A DNA stretch of 31,343 nucleotides from JBBSEZ01 sp038239195. Its GTDB lineage: Bacteria; Planctomycetota; Planctomycetia; Gemmatales; Gemmataceae. The translations under genes were made by a program, and so were the position numbers. The notes beneath the pieces were generated by a model. It was not told the DNA's origin. It did no database searches and was given only the letters and a program-made list of their open reading frames with translations. This document shows positions 23,968 through 31,343 of the stretch, one piece after another (the stretch's first letter is position 1; the number at the start of each line of letters is the position of its first letter). The DNA is taken from assembly GCA_038239195.1 (NCBI GenBank), contig JBBSEZ010000055.1, positions 1 to 31,343 on the forward strand. Direction: 5' to 3'.

Positions 23968-26538
23968 TCACTCCGCCTCGACGCGAAACTTCTTCCCCAG
24001 CAGCAGCCCGCCCACCGCGAGCCGGGCCACGTACTCGCCCGCCGGCACGAGCCCGCCGCCGCGCCGGCGCAAGTCCCACTGCGCCCGATGCAGGCCCGGC
24101 GCGTCGGCGCCGGGCAGTTCGGCCACCAAGTTGCCCGCGTCGTCGAGAATGCTCAGCCGAGCGCCGCGGGCCGGCTTCTCTTTCAGCACGTAGTAAATCG
24201 CCGCCCCCGCCGGCGGGTTGGGCGCGGCAAACGCGCTCGGCAGCGCGGGCCTCGCCGCCCCTTTGGGAAGCGCTGTCGGGACGACGTCGCAGAGGTGAGC
24301 GCTCGCGGCCAGCACCTTGGCCGTCAACTCCTGGAGCGGGGCGACGTCGAGGACGTAGGCGCTGCGCCCGTGGGTGCCGATGACGAGCTCGCGGTCGCGG
24401 CCGTGGACGACGAGGTCGTGGATGGGCACCGTGGGCAGCCCGTGCCGGAAGCGCTGCCAGCTCTCTCCGCCGTCGAACGACAGGAAAAGGGCGTGTTCGG
24501 TGCCGACGTAGAGCAGGTCGCGGTTGCGCGGGTCGGCGCGCACGACGTGAATGGGCCCCGAGCGCGGCAGGCCCTTGTCGAGCCGGCGCCAGGTCCGGCC
24601 GTAATCGGTCGTCTTGAACAGGTGGGGCGCGAAGTCGTCCTGGCGATGGCGGTCGAACGCCAGGTAGGCCGTCCCCGCGTCGAAGGGCGATGGCTCGATG
24701 CGCGTGACGTGACGCATCGCCTCGACGTCGGGGATGGCGCCGACGTCGATCCACCTCTTGCCGCCGTCGCGGCTGAGGTGTAGCCGGCCATCGTCGCTGC
24801 CGGCCCACAGCACCCCGGCCGTCACGGGCGACTCCGCGATGGCCGTCAGCGTGTGGGCGTAGAACGGCTCGCCGACCGCCATCCCACTCGTCAGGTCGGG
24901 GCTGATGATCTGCCAGGTCGTGCCGCGATCCCTCGATTTGAAGAGGCGGTTGCCGCCCAGGTAGAGCGTTTTCGCGTCGTGCGGCGACAGGAGCATCGGC
25001 GTGCTCCAGTTGAAGCGGTGGGCCGAGATGCCCTTGGCCGCCGGGGGGCGAATGACGATGCGCTTGCCGGTGCGCACGTTGATGCGCACGGGCCGGCCAT
25101 ACTGGGCCTCGGCGTAGACCGTCTCGGGGTCGGTCGGATCGACCTGGCACTGGAAGCCATCCCCCGCCAGCACGCGCTTCCAGTCGTCGAGCGCGATGCC
25201 CGCGGGGTTGCGCGTCCGGCTCGGTCCACCCCAGGTGCCGTTGTCCTGGAGCCCGCCGTAGACGCGATAGGGCTTGCGCGTATCGACCGCGACGGAGTAG
25301 AACTGTCCCAGCGGAAGGTTCTTGCCGTGCGTCCAGGTGCCGCCCCGGTCGATCGAGTGATACGTGCCGCCGTCGGTGCCGAGGATGAGGTGCTTCGGCT
25401 CGGCGGGGTTGATCCACAGGTCGTGGTGATCGACGTGAACGCCCTTGGCCCCGTCGGCGCGGAACGACCGCCCGCCATTGGTCGAGACGTACAGCGGAAT
25501 GCCGAGAGCCCACACGCGCTGGTCGTCGGTGGGATCGACCCGCACCTGGCCGAAGTAGAACGGGCGCGGGCACAGGTCGTTGACCTTGACCCAGCTATCG
25601 CCGCCGTCGTCGGAGCGGAAGATGCCTCCTCTTTCGACCTGAAGGAGCGCGCCCGGTCTGGACGCGGGCTGTCCGGCGACCTTGGAAATGTCGGTGCGGT
25701 CGGTCTGCACGACGGCGTAGAGGGTGCGGCCATCCTTGCGCCAGACGTCGAGCCCGCAACGGCCGTAGTGCCGCGTGGGCAGCCCGCGCGTCAGCTTCAC
25801 CCAGTTCTTGCCGCCGTCGCGGGTGCGGTAGAGCCCTGCCTTGGGGCCGAACTGAATGGCGGGGTTGCCGCCCGAGAAGCTGTCGCGGCGCACGCGGTAC
25901 GCGGCGGCGTAGACGGCCTGCGGGTCGTCGGGGGCCATGACCAGGTCGATGCAGCCGGTCTCGTCGCCGAGGTCGAGGGAATGCTGCCAGGTCTTCCCGC
26001 CATCGGTGGTCTTGAAGACGCCGCGCTCCTTGTTCTTGCCCCACAGATGGCCGAGGGCGGCGACGTAGGCCGTGTCGGGCTCCCTGGGGTGGACGACGAT
26101 CTTGGCGACGTGGTGCGACTCCTTGAGCCCACGATGCTGCCAGGTCTTCCCGCCGTCGCCCGAGCGATAGACGCCGTCGCCCCACGACACGCTGTTGCGC
26201 GCGTTGGCCTCGCCGGTGCCGACCCAGACGACGGCGGGGTCAGAGGGAGCGATGGCGACGGCGCCAATGGCGGCGGTGGGCTGGTCGTCGAAGATCGGCC
26301 TCCAGGTCCGGCCCTTGTCCTCGGTCTTCCAGACGCCACCCGAGGCGGCGCCGACGTACTGGATGGCCGGGTTGTTCTCGACGACGGCGACGGCGGTGAT
26401 GCGCCCGCTCATGTTGGCGGGGCCGATCGAGCGCGCCGAAAGGGGCTTGAGGTAGGCGTCGGGGAGCGGCGCGCCGCGAGCCAACGCGCCGAGGGCCAGG
26501 GCAACGAAAAGGCAGAGGGCACGTTTGACGAGCGGCAT
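23968..26538 (-). CDS. Secreted Asp-box (BNR/VPS10-like) beta-propeller protein
   Basis: An 856-residue exported protein with a signal peptide (MPLVKRALCLFVALALGALARG). About eleven Asp-box motifs of the S/T-x-D-x-G-x-T/S-W type are visible, among them DKGRTW, DGGKTW, DGGDSW, DRGGTW, DRGTTW, DGGKRW, DYGRTW and DGGESW. They predict one or two sortilin/VPS10-type beta-propellers. After the last blade (~residue 750) there is a linker and a C-terminal beta-sandwich with an AAIYYVLKEKPARGARLSILDDAGNLV...GLHRAQWDLRR...AGEYVARL pattern, like the FlgD-type domains at the end of many such proteins. Such proteins are often annotated as glycosyl hydrolases, but no catalytic residues can be assigned. A binding or scaffold role outside the cell is the safer reading. 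Confidence 0.85.
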   Translation of the reverse strand: MPLVKRALCLFVALALGALARGAPLPDAYLKPLSARSIGPANMSGRITAVAVVENNPAIQYVGAASGGVWKTEDKGRTWRPIFDDQPTAAIGAVAIAPSDPAVVWVGTGEANARNSVSWGDGVYRSGDGGKTWQHRGLKESHHVAKIVVHPREPDTAYVAALGHLWGKNKERGVFKTTDGGKTWQHSLDLGDETGCIDLVMAPDDPQAVYAAAYRVRRDSFSGGNPAIQFGPKAGLYRTRDGGKNWVKLTRGLPTRHYGRCGLDVWRKDGRTLYAVVQTDRTDISKVAGQPASRPGALLQVERGGIFRSDDGGDSWVKVNDLCPRPFYFGQVRVDPTDDQRVWALGIPLYVSTNGGRSFRADGAKGVHVDHHDLWINPAEPKHLILGTDGGTYHSIDRGGTWTHGKNLPLGQFYSVAVDTRKPYRVYGGLQDNGTWGGPSRTRNPAGIALDDWKRVLAGDGFQCQVDPTDPETVYAEAQYGRPVRINVRTGKRIVIRPPAAKGISAHRFNWSTPMLLSPHDAKTLYLGGNRLFKSRDRGTTWQIISPDLTSGMAVGEPFYAHTLTAIAESPVTAGVLWAGSDDGRLHLSRDGGKRWIDVGAIPDVEAMRHVTRIEPSPFDAGTAYLAFDRHRQDDFAPHLFKTTDYGRTWRRLDKGLPRSGPIHVVRADPRNRDLLYVGTEHALFLSFDGGESWQRFRHGLPTVPIHDLVVHGRDRELVIGTHGRSAYVLDVAPLQELTAKVLAASAHLCDVVPTALPKGAARPALPSAFAAPNPPAGAAIYYVLKEKPARGARLSILDDAGNLVAELPGADAPGLHRAQWDLRRRGGGLVPAGEYVARLAVGGLLLGKKFRVEAE

Positions 26539-26636
26539 GGAGGAACGGCCTCGGGGCGGCGGGGGGAAGGCGGTCTGCTCGTTATAACACCCGGAGGGGG
26601 GCGCGGGTATCGGATCTTCTTCGGAGTGGAGTGGCG

Positions 26637-27191
26637 TCAGCGCTGCGCGTTGAGCTGCTTCATGAATTCGCGCATGAACGGCGCGTTGTCGTGCCAGGTG
26701 CGGGCCGTGATGAGGTTGCCGTCCACCACGACCTCGCGGTCCACGTACGTGGCGCCTCCGCCCTCGGCGTCGAGGCGGCACTTGGCCACCGTCGTCACGG
26801 TGCGCCCGCGGATGACGTCGGCCGCCGCGACGATCTCGATGCCGTGACAGACCGACGCCACCGGCCTGCCGTTCTCGTGAATGCGCCGCACGATGCGCAG
26901 AAGGTCCTGGTCGTAGCGGAGGTACTCGGGGGCGCGCCCGCCGGTGACGAAGATGCCCGCGTAGTCGTCGGGGCGCACGTCCTTGAAGGCGACGTCGGCC
27001 GCCAGCCGGTAGCCGGGCGACTCGACCGTTATGTCCCACTCGGGATGGCGGTCGTGCATGACGAGGTGATAGACGCGCTTCGCCGGCCCCGCGACGACGG
27101 CGTCGTGGCCGTCCTCGCGAATGCGATAAAGCGGATACATGGTGTCCAGCACTTCGGCGGCATCGCCGACGACGATCAGGGCCTTGGCCAC
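26637..27191 (-). CDS. DJ-1/PfpI family protein
   Basis: A 184-residue cytoplasmic protein of the class I glutamine amidotransferase-like fold. The nucleophile elbow ASVCHGIEIVAAADV has Cys115 with His116, and Glu13 in GDAAEVLDT matches the conserved Glu that tunes the Cys in DJ-1/PfpI enzymes. GIFVTGGRAPEYLRYD (80-94) is the usual second active-site loop. Members act as peptidases, deglycases or chaperones, and sequence alone does not separate these. The start is GTG 27191 with GGGAG 8 bases upstream. A TATACT at 27245-27240 is a candidate -10. The gene is divergent from the CcmH-like gene, with a long palindrome between them. Confidence 0.87.
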   Translation of the reverse strand: MAKALIVVGDAAEVLDTMYPLYRIREDGHDAVVAGPAKRVYHLVMHDRHPEWDITVESPGYRLAADVAFKDVRPDDYAGIFVTGGRAPEYLRYDQDLLRIVRRIHENGRPVASVCHGIEIVAAADVIRGRTVTTVAKCRLDAEGGGATYVDREVVVDGNLITARTWHDNAPFMREFMKQLNAQR

Positions 27192-27239
27192 GGCGGGGCT
27201 CCCGGCGGGCGAGGGATGAGGAGGGGGCGCTTGGGGGGT

Positions 27240-27245
27240 AGTATA
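27240..27245 (-). promoter_or_regulatory. Candidate -10 element of the DJ-1/PfpI gene
   Basis: TATACT on the minus strand, about 50 bases before the GTG start. No good -35 hexamer lies 16-18 bases upstream, and the arm of the palindrome at 27260-27284 occupies that position. Confidence 0.35.
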
Positions 27246-27259
27246 GGGAGGGCCCGCTT

Positions 27260-27321
27260 CGTTTAGCGACGCTTTGCAGAAGCGTGGGGCGCTCGACGTT
27301 TCTGCGAAGCGTCGCTAAACG
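27260..27321 (+). repeat. 25-bp-arm palindrome in divergent intergenic region
   Basis: The arms 27260-27284 and 27297-27321 are complementary over 25 bp with two exceptions, around a 12-base loop. The two exceptions are T against G and G against T on the plus strand, which become wobble pairs in plus-strand RNA but A-C mismatches in minus-strand RNA. It sits 78 bp before ATG 27400, so it could be in that gene's leader. Confidence 0.65.
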
Positions 27322-27399
27322 GAAGATCGCACCCTTGCTTTTTCCTTCGCCGTGGGGGTTAATGGCTCCTGCCCCACGTCCCCCCTCGAGGCCCTACCC

Positions 27400-28599
27400 A
27401 TGCCAGCCCGCCTTTGCCTGGTCCTGCTCGCCTGCCTCGTCCCGCTTGCCTTGCGCGCGGCCGCGCCTCCGTCCGTCACCGAGGCGAAGGCGCGGAAGGC
27501 ACGCACTGTAAACAAGGCCATCCAGGAGGTGGCCGGCAGCGCCGAATACCTGCGCTCGGTGCCCAAGCGCTGGGCCACGCTCACCGCCCGCGCCCCCGCC
27601 ACGCGCACCGTCACGCTCCACGTCGAGGGCGAAGCCACGCCGCGCCAGTGGCCACTCGCCCCCGACGCCGAGATCAAGGTCCTCGGCTGGTGGGGCCGGC
27701 TCGACCAGCTCGCCGTCGGGGATCGCGTCTGGGTCTGGTTCCAGACCAACCGCAAGGGCACGCCGGTCGCCGTCGCCATGCTCGCCGACGAGATCAGCGA
27801 ACAGGACCTGCACGGCAAGGGCCTCACCGTCGTTCGCCAGCCGCGCACCGGGGGGCTCGTCGTCAAGGCCGACGGGGGGCCGGAGCGCACGTTGAAGATG
27901 CGGTACACGCTCGAGCTGTCCGTGGGGGCCCGGCTCTACGTACAGACGACCGAGGGACGGGTGCGGCATTTCCTCGGCGCAGCGCCGCTGGAGAAGGCCC
28001 GCGCGGGCCAAAAGGAGGCGCTGCGCAAGCGCTGGGCCGACGAGGGCCTGCCGGGCGGCGTGGCCTTTGTCCACCGTTTCAGCGGGGAAATGGACTTCGT
28101 GCTGGATCACGAGTCGATGCGCTGGGGCCGCTCCCTCAAGTTGGGCGACAAGGTCACACTGCTGGCACACCCACCCATTCCCGCGGTGGTCAAGAGCGTT
28201 CGGCCGTGGCGCGAGCGCACGCAGGTGCGCCTGGTGGCGCGCTCGTCGCACCTGACCGACCTCGTGCCGGGCCAGCGCCTGGGGCTGCGGATGCGGGCCC
28301 CGCCGCCCGAGGTCGAAAGCTCGCCGCTGCCTCCCGACCTCGGACGGCCGCGCACGAAGGCGGAGCGGATCGAGTGGTTCCTGGCGAGCATCTACTGCAC
28401 CTGTGGCGTCACGGGCGACGTCTGCACCGGGCACTTCTACACCCTGGCGAGCTGCAACCCCAACGGCTGTGGCATGCCCCGCGCCATGCGGCGCGACCTC
28501 GGCGCGCTGATCGACAAGGGGCTGACCGACAAGCAGATTTTCGAGGAACTGCTGAAGGAACACGGGGCGGACTTGCTACGGCCACATTTGTTGCGGTGA
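27400..28599 (+). CDS. Secreted protein with CcmH-like Cys-rich C-terminus
   Basis: A 399-residue protein with a signal peptide (MPARLCLVLLACLVPLALRAAA). The middle (~60-310) is beta-rich and looks like small barrel or OB/SH3-like repeats (WWGRLDQLAVGDRVWVWF, LKLGDKVTLLAHPPIPAVVKSVRPW, LVPGQRLGLRM). The C-terminal ~75 residues hold five cysteines (Cys333, 335, 342, 352, 357) in IYCTCGVTGDVC...SCNPNGC, followed by AMRRDLGALIDKGLTDKQIFEELLKEHG. That helical part resembles the region after the CxxC of CcmH, a cytochrome c maturation factor, but the CxxC itself is replaced by CTC plus further Cys. It may therefore be a thiol-redox or metal-binding exported protein. ATG 27400 is preferred over GTG 27352, which would put a hydrophilic stretch before the signal peptide. 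Confidence 0.75.
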   Translation: MPARLCLVLLACLVPLALRAAAPPSVTEAKARKARTVNKAIQEVAGSAEYLRSVPKRWATLTARAPATRTVTLHVEGEATPRQWPLAPDAEIKVLGWWGRLDQLAVGDRVWVWFQTNRKGTPVAVAMLADEISEQDLHGKGLTVVRQPRTGGLVVKADGGPERTLKMRYTLELSVGARLYVQTTEGRVRHFLGAAPLEKARAGQKEALRKRWADEGLPGGVAFVHRFSGEMDFVLDHESMRWGRSLKLGDKVTLLAHPPIPAVVKSVRPWRERTQVRLVARSSHLTDLVPGQRLGLRMRAPPPEVESSPLPPDLGRPRTKAERIEWFLASIYCTCGVTGDVCTGHFYTLASCNPNGCGMPRAMRRDLGALIDKGLTDKQIFEELLKEHGADLLRPHLLR

Positions 28600-28620
28600 G
28601 GATCGGCGGCGAAACGCAAG

Positions 28621-28656
28621 CAGGCGAGCCGAGAGCATTCGCCCTCGGCTCGCCTG
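28621..28656. terminator. Bidirectional hairpin between convergent genes
   Basis: Perfect 13-bp arms CAGGCGAGCCGAG (28621-28633) and CTCGGCTCGCCTG (28644-28656) with a 10-base loop. It is centred in the 79-bp gap between two convergent stops. On the plus strand it is followed by TCGTTCGTTC, a weak U-tract. A shared terminator is the natural reading. Confidence 0.6.
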
Positions 28657-28678
28657 TCGTTCGTTCATCCCGACACGC

Positions 28679-29797
28679 TCAAGGCGAATACCCGACCGGC
28701 GATCCCGTTGGCTGCCCGAGTGAAGCGCCCGCCCCGCTGGGCACGAACTGCGGCGCCAGCAGTCGGGCCGGCGGCGGGGGTGGCGGCATGAAGCCCGAGG
28801 GCGGGGCCGGTTGCGGCGTGGCGTAGCTCGGCGCGGGCGGCATGAACGGGGGCCTCGCCGGCGCCGCCGACGGGGCCGACGGACGATCCAGGGCGGGCCG
28901 GGGGGCCGCCGGCAGCTCGTCCTGCTCGGTCGCGGACACGCCGCGGTAGACCGGCTGCGGGGCGCCGAGCAGCGGTTGCGAGGGCGGGACCGTCTGCCGC
29001 ACCACGACGCGCCCGGTGGGGGTGGCCGGGGCGCCCGGCCTGCCACCGGCGCTCGCCACCGTCGCGGGCGGGCGCCGGCCGTTGCGCAGGTGCTGTAGCC
29101 AGGCCTGTTCGAGCTCCTCGACGCTGCGGTAGCCGTAGTGCTGGCGCGCCGCCGCGTCCCAGTTGCCGCGCAGGCCGTGGGCGACGAAGGTGAGGAAGGC
29201 GCCACGGCTGCTCTGGCCGACGAGGAAGTTCGTCACCGAAAAGCCCTCCGCGTAGAGCACCATCACGTCGGGGGGGTAGTTGGTCAGGGCGAACAGCCTG
29301 CGCAGCGGGATCGCGCGCCCCGGGGTGTTCAGGATCTGCCGGACGAGCACGTCGTGGCGGTTGCGCTCGACGTCGTCTTCGGACAAAACGGACCCGCCTT
29401 CGTCGGCCCAGCGCGGCACGGGCTGGCGGAAGTAGTGGGCGAAGACCGTGTGGGTGATCTCGTGGGGCAGTACGCTCTTGATGAGCCGATCGAGCGAGCC
29501 CTCGATCTGCATTTCCTGGCTGAGGATGCGGCCCTGGTCGAAGGCGAAGGAGGTGGCGCCGCCGGCGCCACTCATGGTCACCTTCACCTTGAGCGGGCAG
29601 GGCTGGCCCCACTTCGGCATCTCATGGCCGAGCCAGTCGTTGGCCTTCTGCTTGCGGTAGTATTCCGCCCACTGGCCCACCTGCTGGGCGATCTGCGGCG
29701 TGGGCGCCTCGACGACGAAGTTGGGGGTGCGGTAGGCGGCCCCGGTCGAGCCGAGGGCCAGCAGGACCATCACCGCAAGCGAAGGGCGCGCCACCAT
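28679..29797 (-). CDS. Secreted peptidase MA-like zinc metallopeptidase
   Basis: A 372-residue exported protein with a signal peptide (MVARPSLAVMVLLALGSTGAAY). The catalytic domain (~25-240) has the gluzincin motif HEITH (His112, Glu113, His116) in SVLPHEITHTVFAHYF, and a WADEGGS segment whose Glu133 is the likely third zinc ligand, as in the peptidase MA family. The YAEGFSVTNFLV and RGAFLTFVAHGL helices that follow also fit. The last ~130 residues are a Pro/Ala/Gln low-complexity tail (PPFMPPAPSYATPQPAPPSGFMPP...) that could be a cell-wall-spanning or interaction region. ATG 29797 has AGGAGG 8 bases upstream, one of the strongest ribosome-binding sites here. It is an exported protease of unknown substrate. 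Confidence 0.87.
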   Translation of the reverse strand: MVARPSLAVMVLLALGSTGAAYRTPNFVVEAPTPQIAQQVGQWAEYYRKQKANDWLGHEMPKWGQPCPLKVKVTMSGAGGATSFAFDQGRILSQEMQIEGSLDRLIKSVLPHEITHTVFAHYFRQPVPRWADEGGSVLSEDDVERNRHDVLVRQILNTPGRAIPLRRLFALTNYPPDVMVLYAEGFSVTNFLVGQSSRGAFLTFVAHGLRGNWDAAARQHYGYRSVEELEQAWLQHLRNGRRPPATVASAGGRPGAPATPTGRVVVRQTVPPSQPLLGAPQPVYRGVSATEQDELPAAPRPALDRPSAPSAAPARPPFMPPAPSYATPQPAPPSGFMPPPPPPARLLAPQFVPSGAGASLGQPTGSPVGYSP

Positions 29798-30101
29798 GCC
29801 AGTTCCTCCTCTGTCCGGCCGACGGTTCCGTCAACGGCCCACGGAGCGACCTCATGTCGCAACTCTAACCGCAAAAGTTGAGCCGCGATGCCGCGGGGAG
29901 ACAACTTTCTTCGCGCCCCCGTCTCAATCTGCTGGCCAGAGAAGAGTTATGGCCTGGAGCGCCTGCGCGGCCCCGGCGCGAGCGCGCCGAGGATTGTAAT
30001 TTGTGCTCGCGCGAAGCGTGGAAGAGTTACGAGGTCGAACGGGACAACCTGGCCCTGCGTTCCTCTCTGGACCGCCCAGTTCGCCCTCTTGCTGGCGCGC
30101 C
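29798..30101. other. Intergenic region, 304 bp
   Basis: It lies between the sugar kinase stop and the metallopeptidase start, both on the minus strand. It holds a near-continuous palindrome CGGCGCG-AG-CGCGCCG at 29974-29989 (7-bp arms), possibly the kinase terminator. No gene and no clear promoter seen. Confidence 0.4.
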
Positions 30102-31184
30102 TTAGCGCTGAACGCGCGCCGAGCCGCCCTTGGCGAACGCCTCGACTTCTTCGAGCCGGGCCATGGTCACGTCGCCGTGGTAGGTGGTCAGCAGCGCCCC
30201 GTGGGCCCAGCCGAGGCGGAGGGACTCTTCGGGCGAGCGCCCGGAGAGCAGCCCGTAGATGACGCCCGAGGCGAACCCGTCGCCCCCGCCGATGCGGTCG
30301 ATCACGTCGAGTTGACACGTCGGGCTCACGAAGCGCTGGCCGTTGAGCCAGAGCACCGCCGCCCAGTCGTGGCGGTTGGTCGAATGCACCTCGCGCAACG
30401 TGGTCGCCACCAGCTTGACGTTGGGGAACTGCGCGACGACCCGGTCGATCATCTGGAAGAACGTCTCGGGATCGAGCTTCGACTTCGCCGCCACCTCGGG
30501 GCCGGGGATGCCGAGCCCCTTTTGCAGGTCTTCCTCGTTGCCGATCAGCGCATCGACGTTGCCCACGATGCGGCGGAGCACCTGCTGCGCCCGTTCGGGC
30601 CCGCCGACCGAGGCCCACAGCTTGGCCCGGTAGTTGAGGTCGAACGAGTTGATGGCGCCTTGGGCCCTGGCCGCGCGCATCCCTTCGAGGATGAGCTCCG
30701 AAGTGGTCTCGGAGAGGGCGGCGAAGATGCCCCCCGAGTGGAACCAGCGCACGCCGTTCGGGGCGATCTTGGCCCAGTCGAAGTCGCCGGGCCTGAGCAG
30801 GGCGCCGGCCTCGTTGGCGCGGTTGTAGAAGACCACGGGCGCGCGAACGCCGTGGCCGCGGTCGCTGTAGACGGTCGCGATGTTGGGCCCGCGCACGCCA
30901 TCGTGCTCGTACCACTTGTAGAACGGCGTCACGCCGGTCTCGCGCACCCGGCCCTGTACCAGCTCGCCGATGCCGTAATCGACCATGGCGGTCGCGAGGC
31001 CGGCGCGCAGCCCGAAGCAGTCGGAGAGCGCGGCGGCGACGTTGTACTCGCCGCCGGAAACGTGGACGTCGAACGACCGCGCCTTGCGGAAGGGGACGAC
31101 GCCCGGGTCGAGCCGGTGGACGAGCGCCCCCAGGGCGAGAAAGTCGAGGTCGCACGGGCCCTTCCGCACATTCAAACCGTTCAT
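30102..31184 (-). CDS. kdgK: 2-keto-3-deoxygluconate kinase (PfkB family)
   Basis: A 360-residue cytoplasmic sugar kinase that would phosphorylate 2-keto-3-deoxygluconate at the 6-hydroxyl, the step before KDPG aldolase. The PfkB fold is clear: an N-terminal FLALGALVHRLDPG strand, the SGGEYNVAAALSDCFGLRAGLATAMVDYGIGE substrate region (43-74), FDLNYRAKLW (181-190), the NEEDLQKGLGI segment and the anion-hole motif DRIGGGDGFASG with catalytic Asp302. FDLNYR and GGEYNVA are typical of the KDG kinase branch. ATG 31184 has GGGAG ~5 bases upstream. No aldolase, dehydratase or uronate gene is visible, so pathway context is missing and other PfkB sugar substrates remain possible. Confidence 0.85.
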   Translation of the reverse strand: MNGLNVRKGPCDLDFLALGALVHRLDPGVVPFRKARSFDVHVSGGEYNVAAALSDCFGLRAGLATAMVDYGIGELVQGRVRETGVTPFYKWYEHDGVRGPNIATVYSDRGHGVRAPVVFYNRANEAGALLRPGDFDWAKIAPNGVRWFHSGGIFAALSETTSELILEGMRAARAQGAINSFDLNYRAKLWASVGGPERAQQVLRRIVGNVDALIGNEEDLQKGLGIPGPEVAAKSKLDPETFFQMIDRVVAQFPNVKLVATTLREVHSTNRHDWAAVLWLNGQRFVSPTCQLDVIDRIGGGDGFASGVIYGLLSGRSPEESLRLGWAHGALLTTYHGDVTMARLEEVEAFAKGGSARVQR

Positions 31185-31301
31185 GGCTCTCCCCGATCGA
31201 GCGATTCGCGAAGGGGCGCCGACACGGCACGAAGCGCCCCGTTCTACTCAAAGTGACGAAGCGGGGCCACAGCGGCAAGGGGCGTCGGGCGAGCGGCGCG
31301 G

Positions 31302-31343
31302 CGTGAGCCCGCCGGTGTGGGGCGTCGCACCGGCGGGCTCACG
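31302..31343. repeat. Perfect 16-bp-arm palindrome at the window's right edge
   Basis: CGTGAGCCCGCCGGTG (31302-31317) and its exact complement (31328-31343) flank a 10-base loop. It begins 118 bp upstream of the sugar kinase start and runs to the last base, so arms may extend further. It may end a leftward gene beyond the edge or belong to the window's set of intergenic palindromes. Confidence 0.7.

Noticed and set aside
1..31343. tRNA, rRNA, CRISPR arrays, insertion sequences and prophage genes
   Set aside because: No tRNA-like or rRNA sequence, no regularly spaced repeats and no transposase, integrase or phage structural protein was seen.

Overview
The window is a very GC-rich bacterial chromosome segment. 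It most resembles a planctomycete of the Gemmata type. The grounds are two proteins like the accessory proteins of planctomycete FtsH ternary systems, a Cys-rich protein ending in a GCW.LDLVLG-type tail, many secreted or membrane proteins of unknown role, a giant polytopic membrane protein, a six-heme cytochrome and a large Asp-box propeller protein. This assignment comes from recognised families, not from a marker gene. No rRNA, tRNA, CRISPR array, transposase or phage gene was seen.

Layout. 1-1809 (minus): the promoter-proximal end of an operon encoding two FtsH-ternary-system-like accessory proteins, running off the left edge. 2116-3465 (plus): a divergent ClpP-like serine peptidase and a PAQR/hemolysin III membrane protein with a sigma-54-like promoter. 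3542-10612 (minus): a roughly 2,350-residue membrane protein. 10877-12169 (minus): a Cys-rich hypothetical protein. 12444-14032 (plus): a DUF4253 protein coupled to a metallo-beta-lactamase-fold hydrolase. 14048-16825 (minus): a zinc-ribbon/TM protein and a secreted trypsin-HEAT protease. 17016-20574 (minus): a six-heme cytochrome behind a small Popeye-like membrane protein. 20978-21127 (plus): a 49-residue exported protein with its own sigma-54-like promoter, strong ribosome-binding site and intrinsic terminator. 21509-23210 (plus): a FabF-type ketosynthase and a 2TM protein. 23241-27191 (minus): a lipoprotein, an Asp-box propeller protein and a DJ-1/PfpI protein. 27400-28599 (plus): a secreted protein with a CcmH-like Cys-rich C-terminus. 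28679-31184 (minus): a secreted MA-like metallopeptidase and a PfkB sugar kinase.

Most genes stand alone or in pairs, so there is little pathway logic across the window. Recognisable metabolic roles are fatty-acid condensation (FabF) and 2-keto-3-deoxygluconate phosphorylation. The rest is mainly cell-envelope and proteolysis functions. Intergenic DNA is marked by long, often nested, near-perfect palindromes at 3486-3534, 16922-16987, 20696-20725, 27260-27321, 28621-28656 and 31302-31343. Two of them lie between divergent genes, so they cannot all be simple terminators. The best leads for new biology are the ternary-system edge with its divergent ClpP-like peptidase, the Popeye-like protein lacking a nucleotide-binding domain upstream of a multiheme cytochrome, and the isolated small exported protein.
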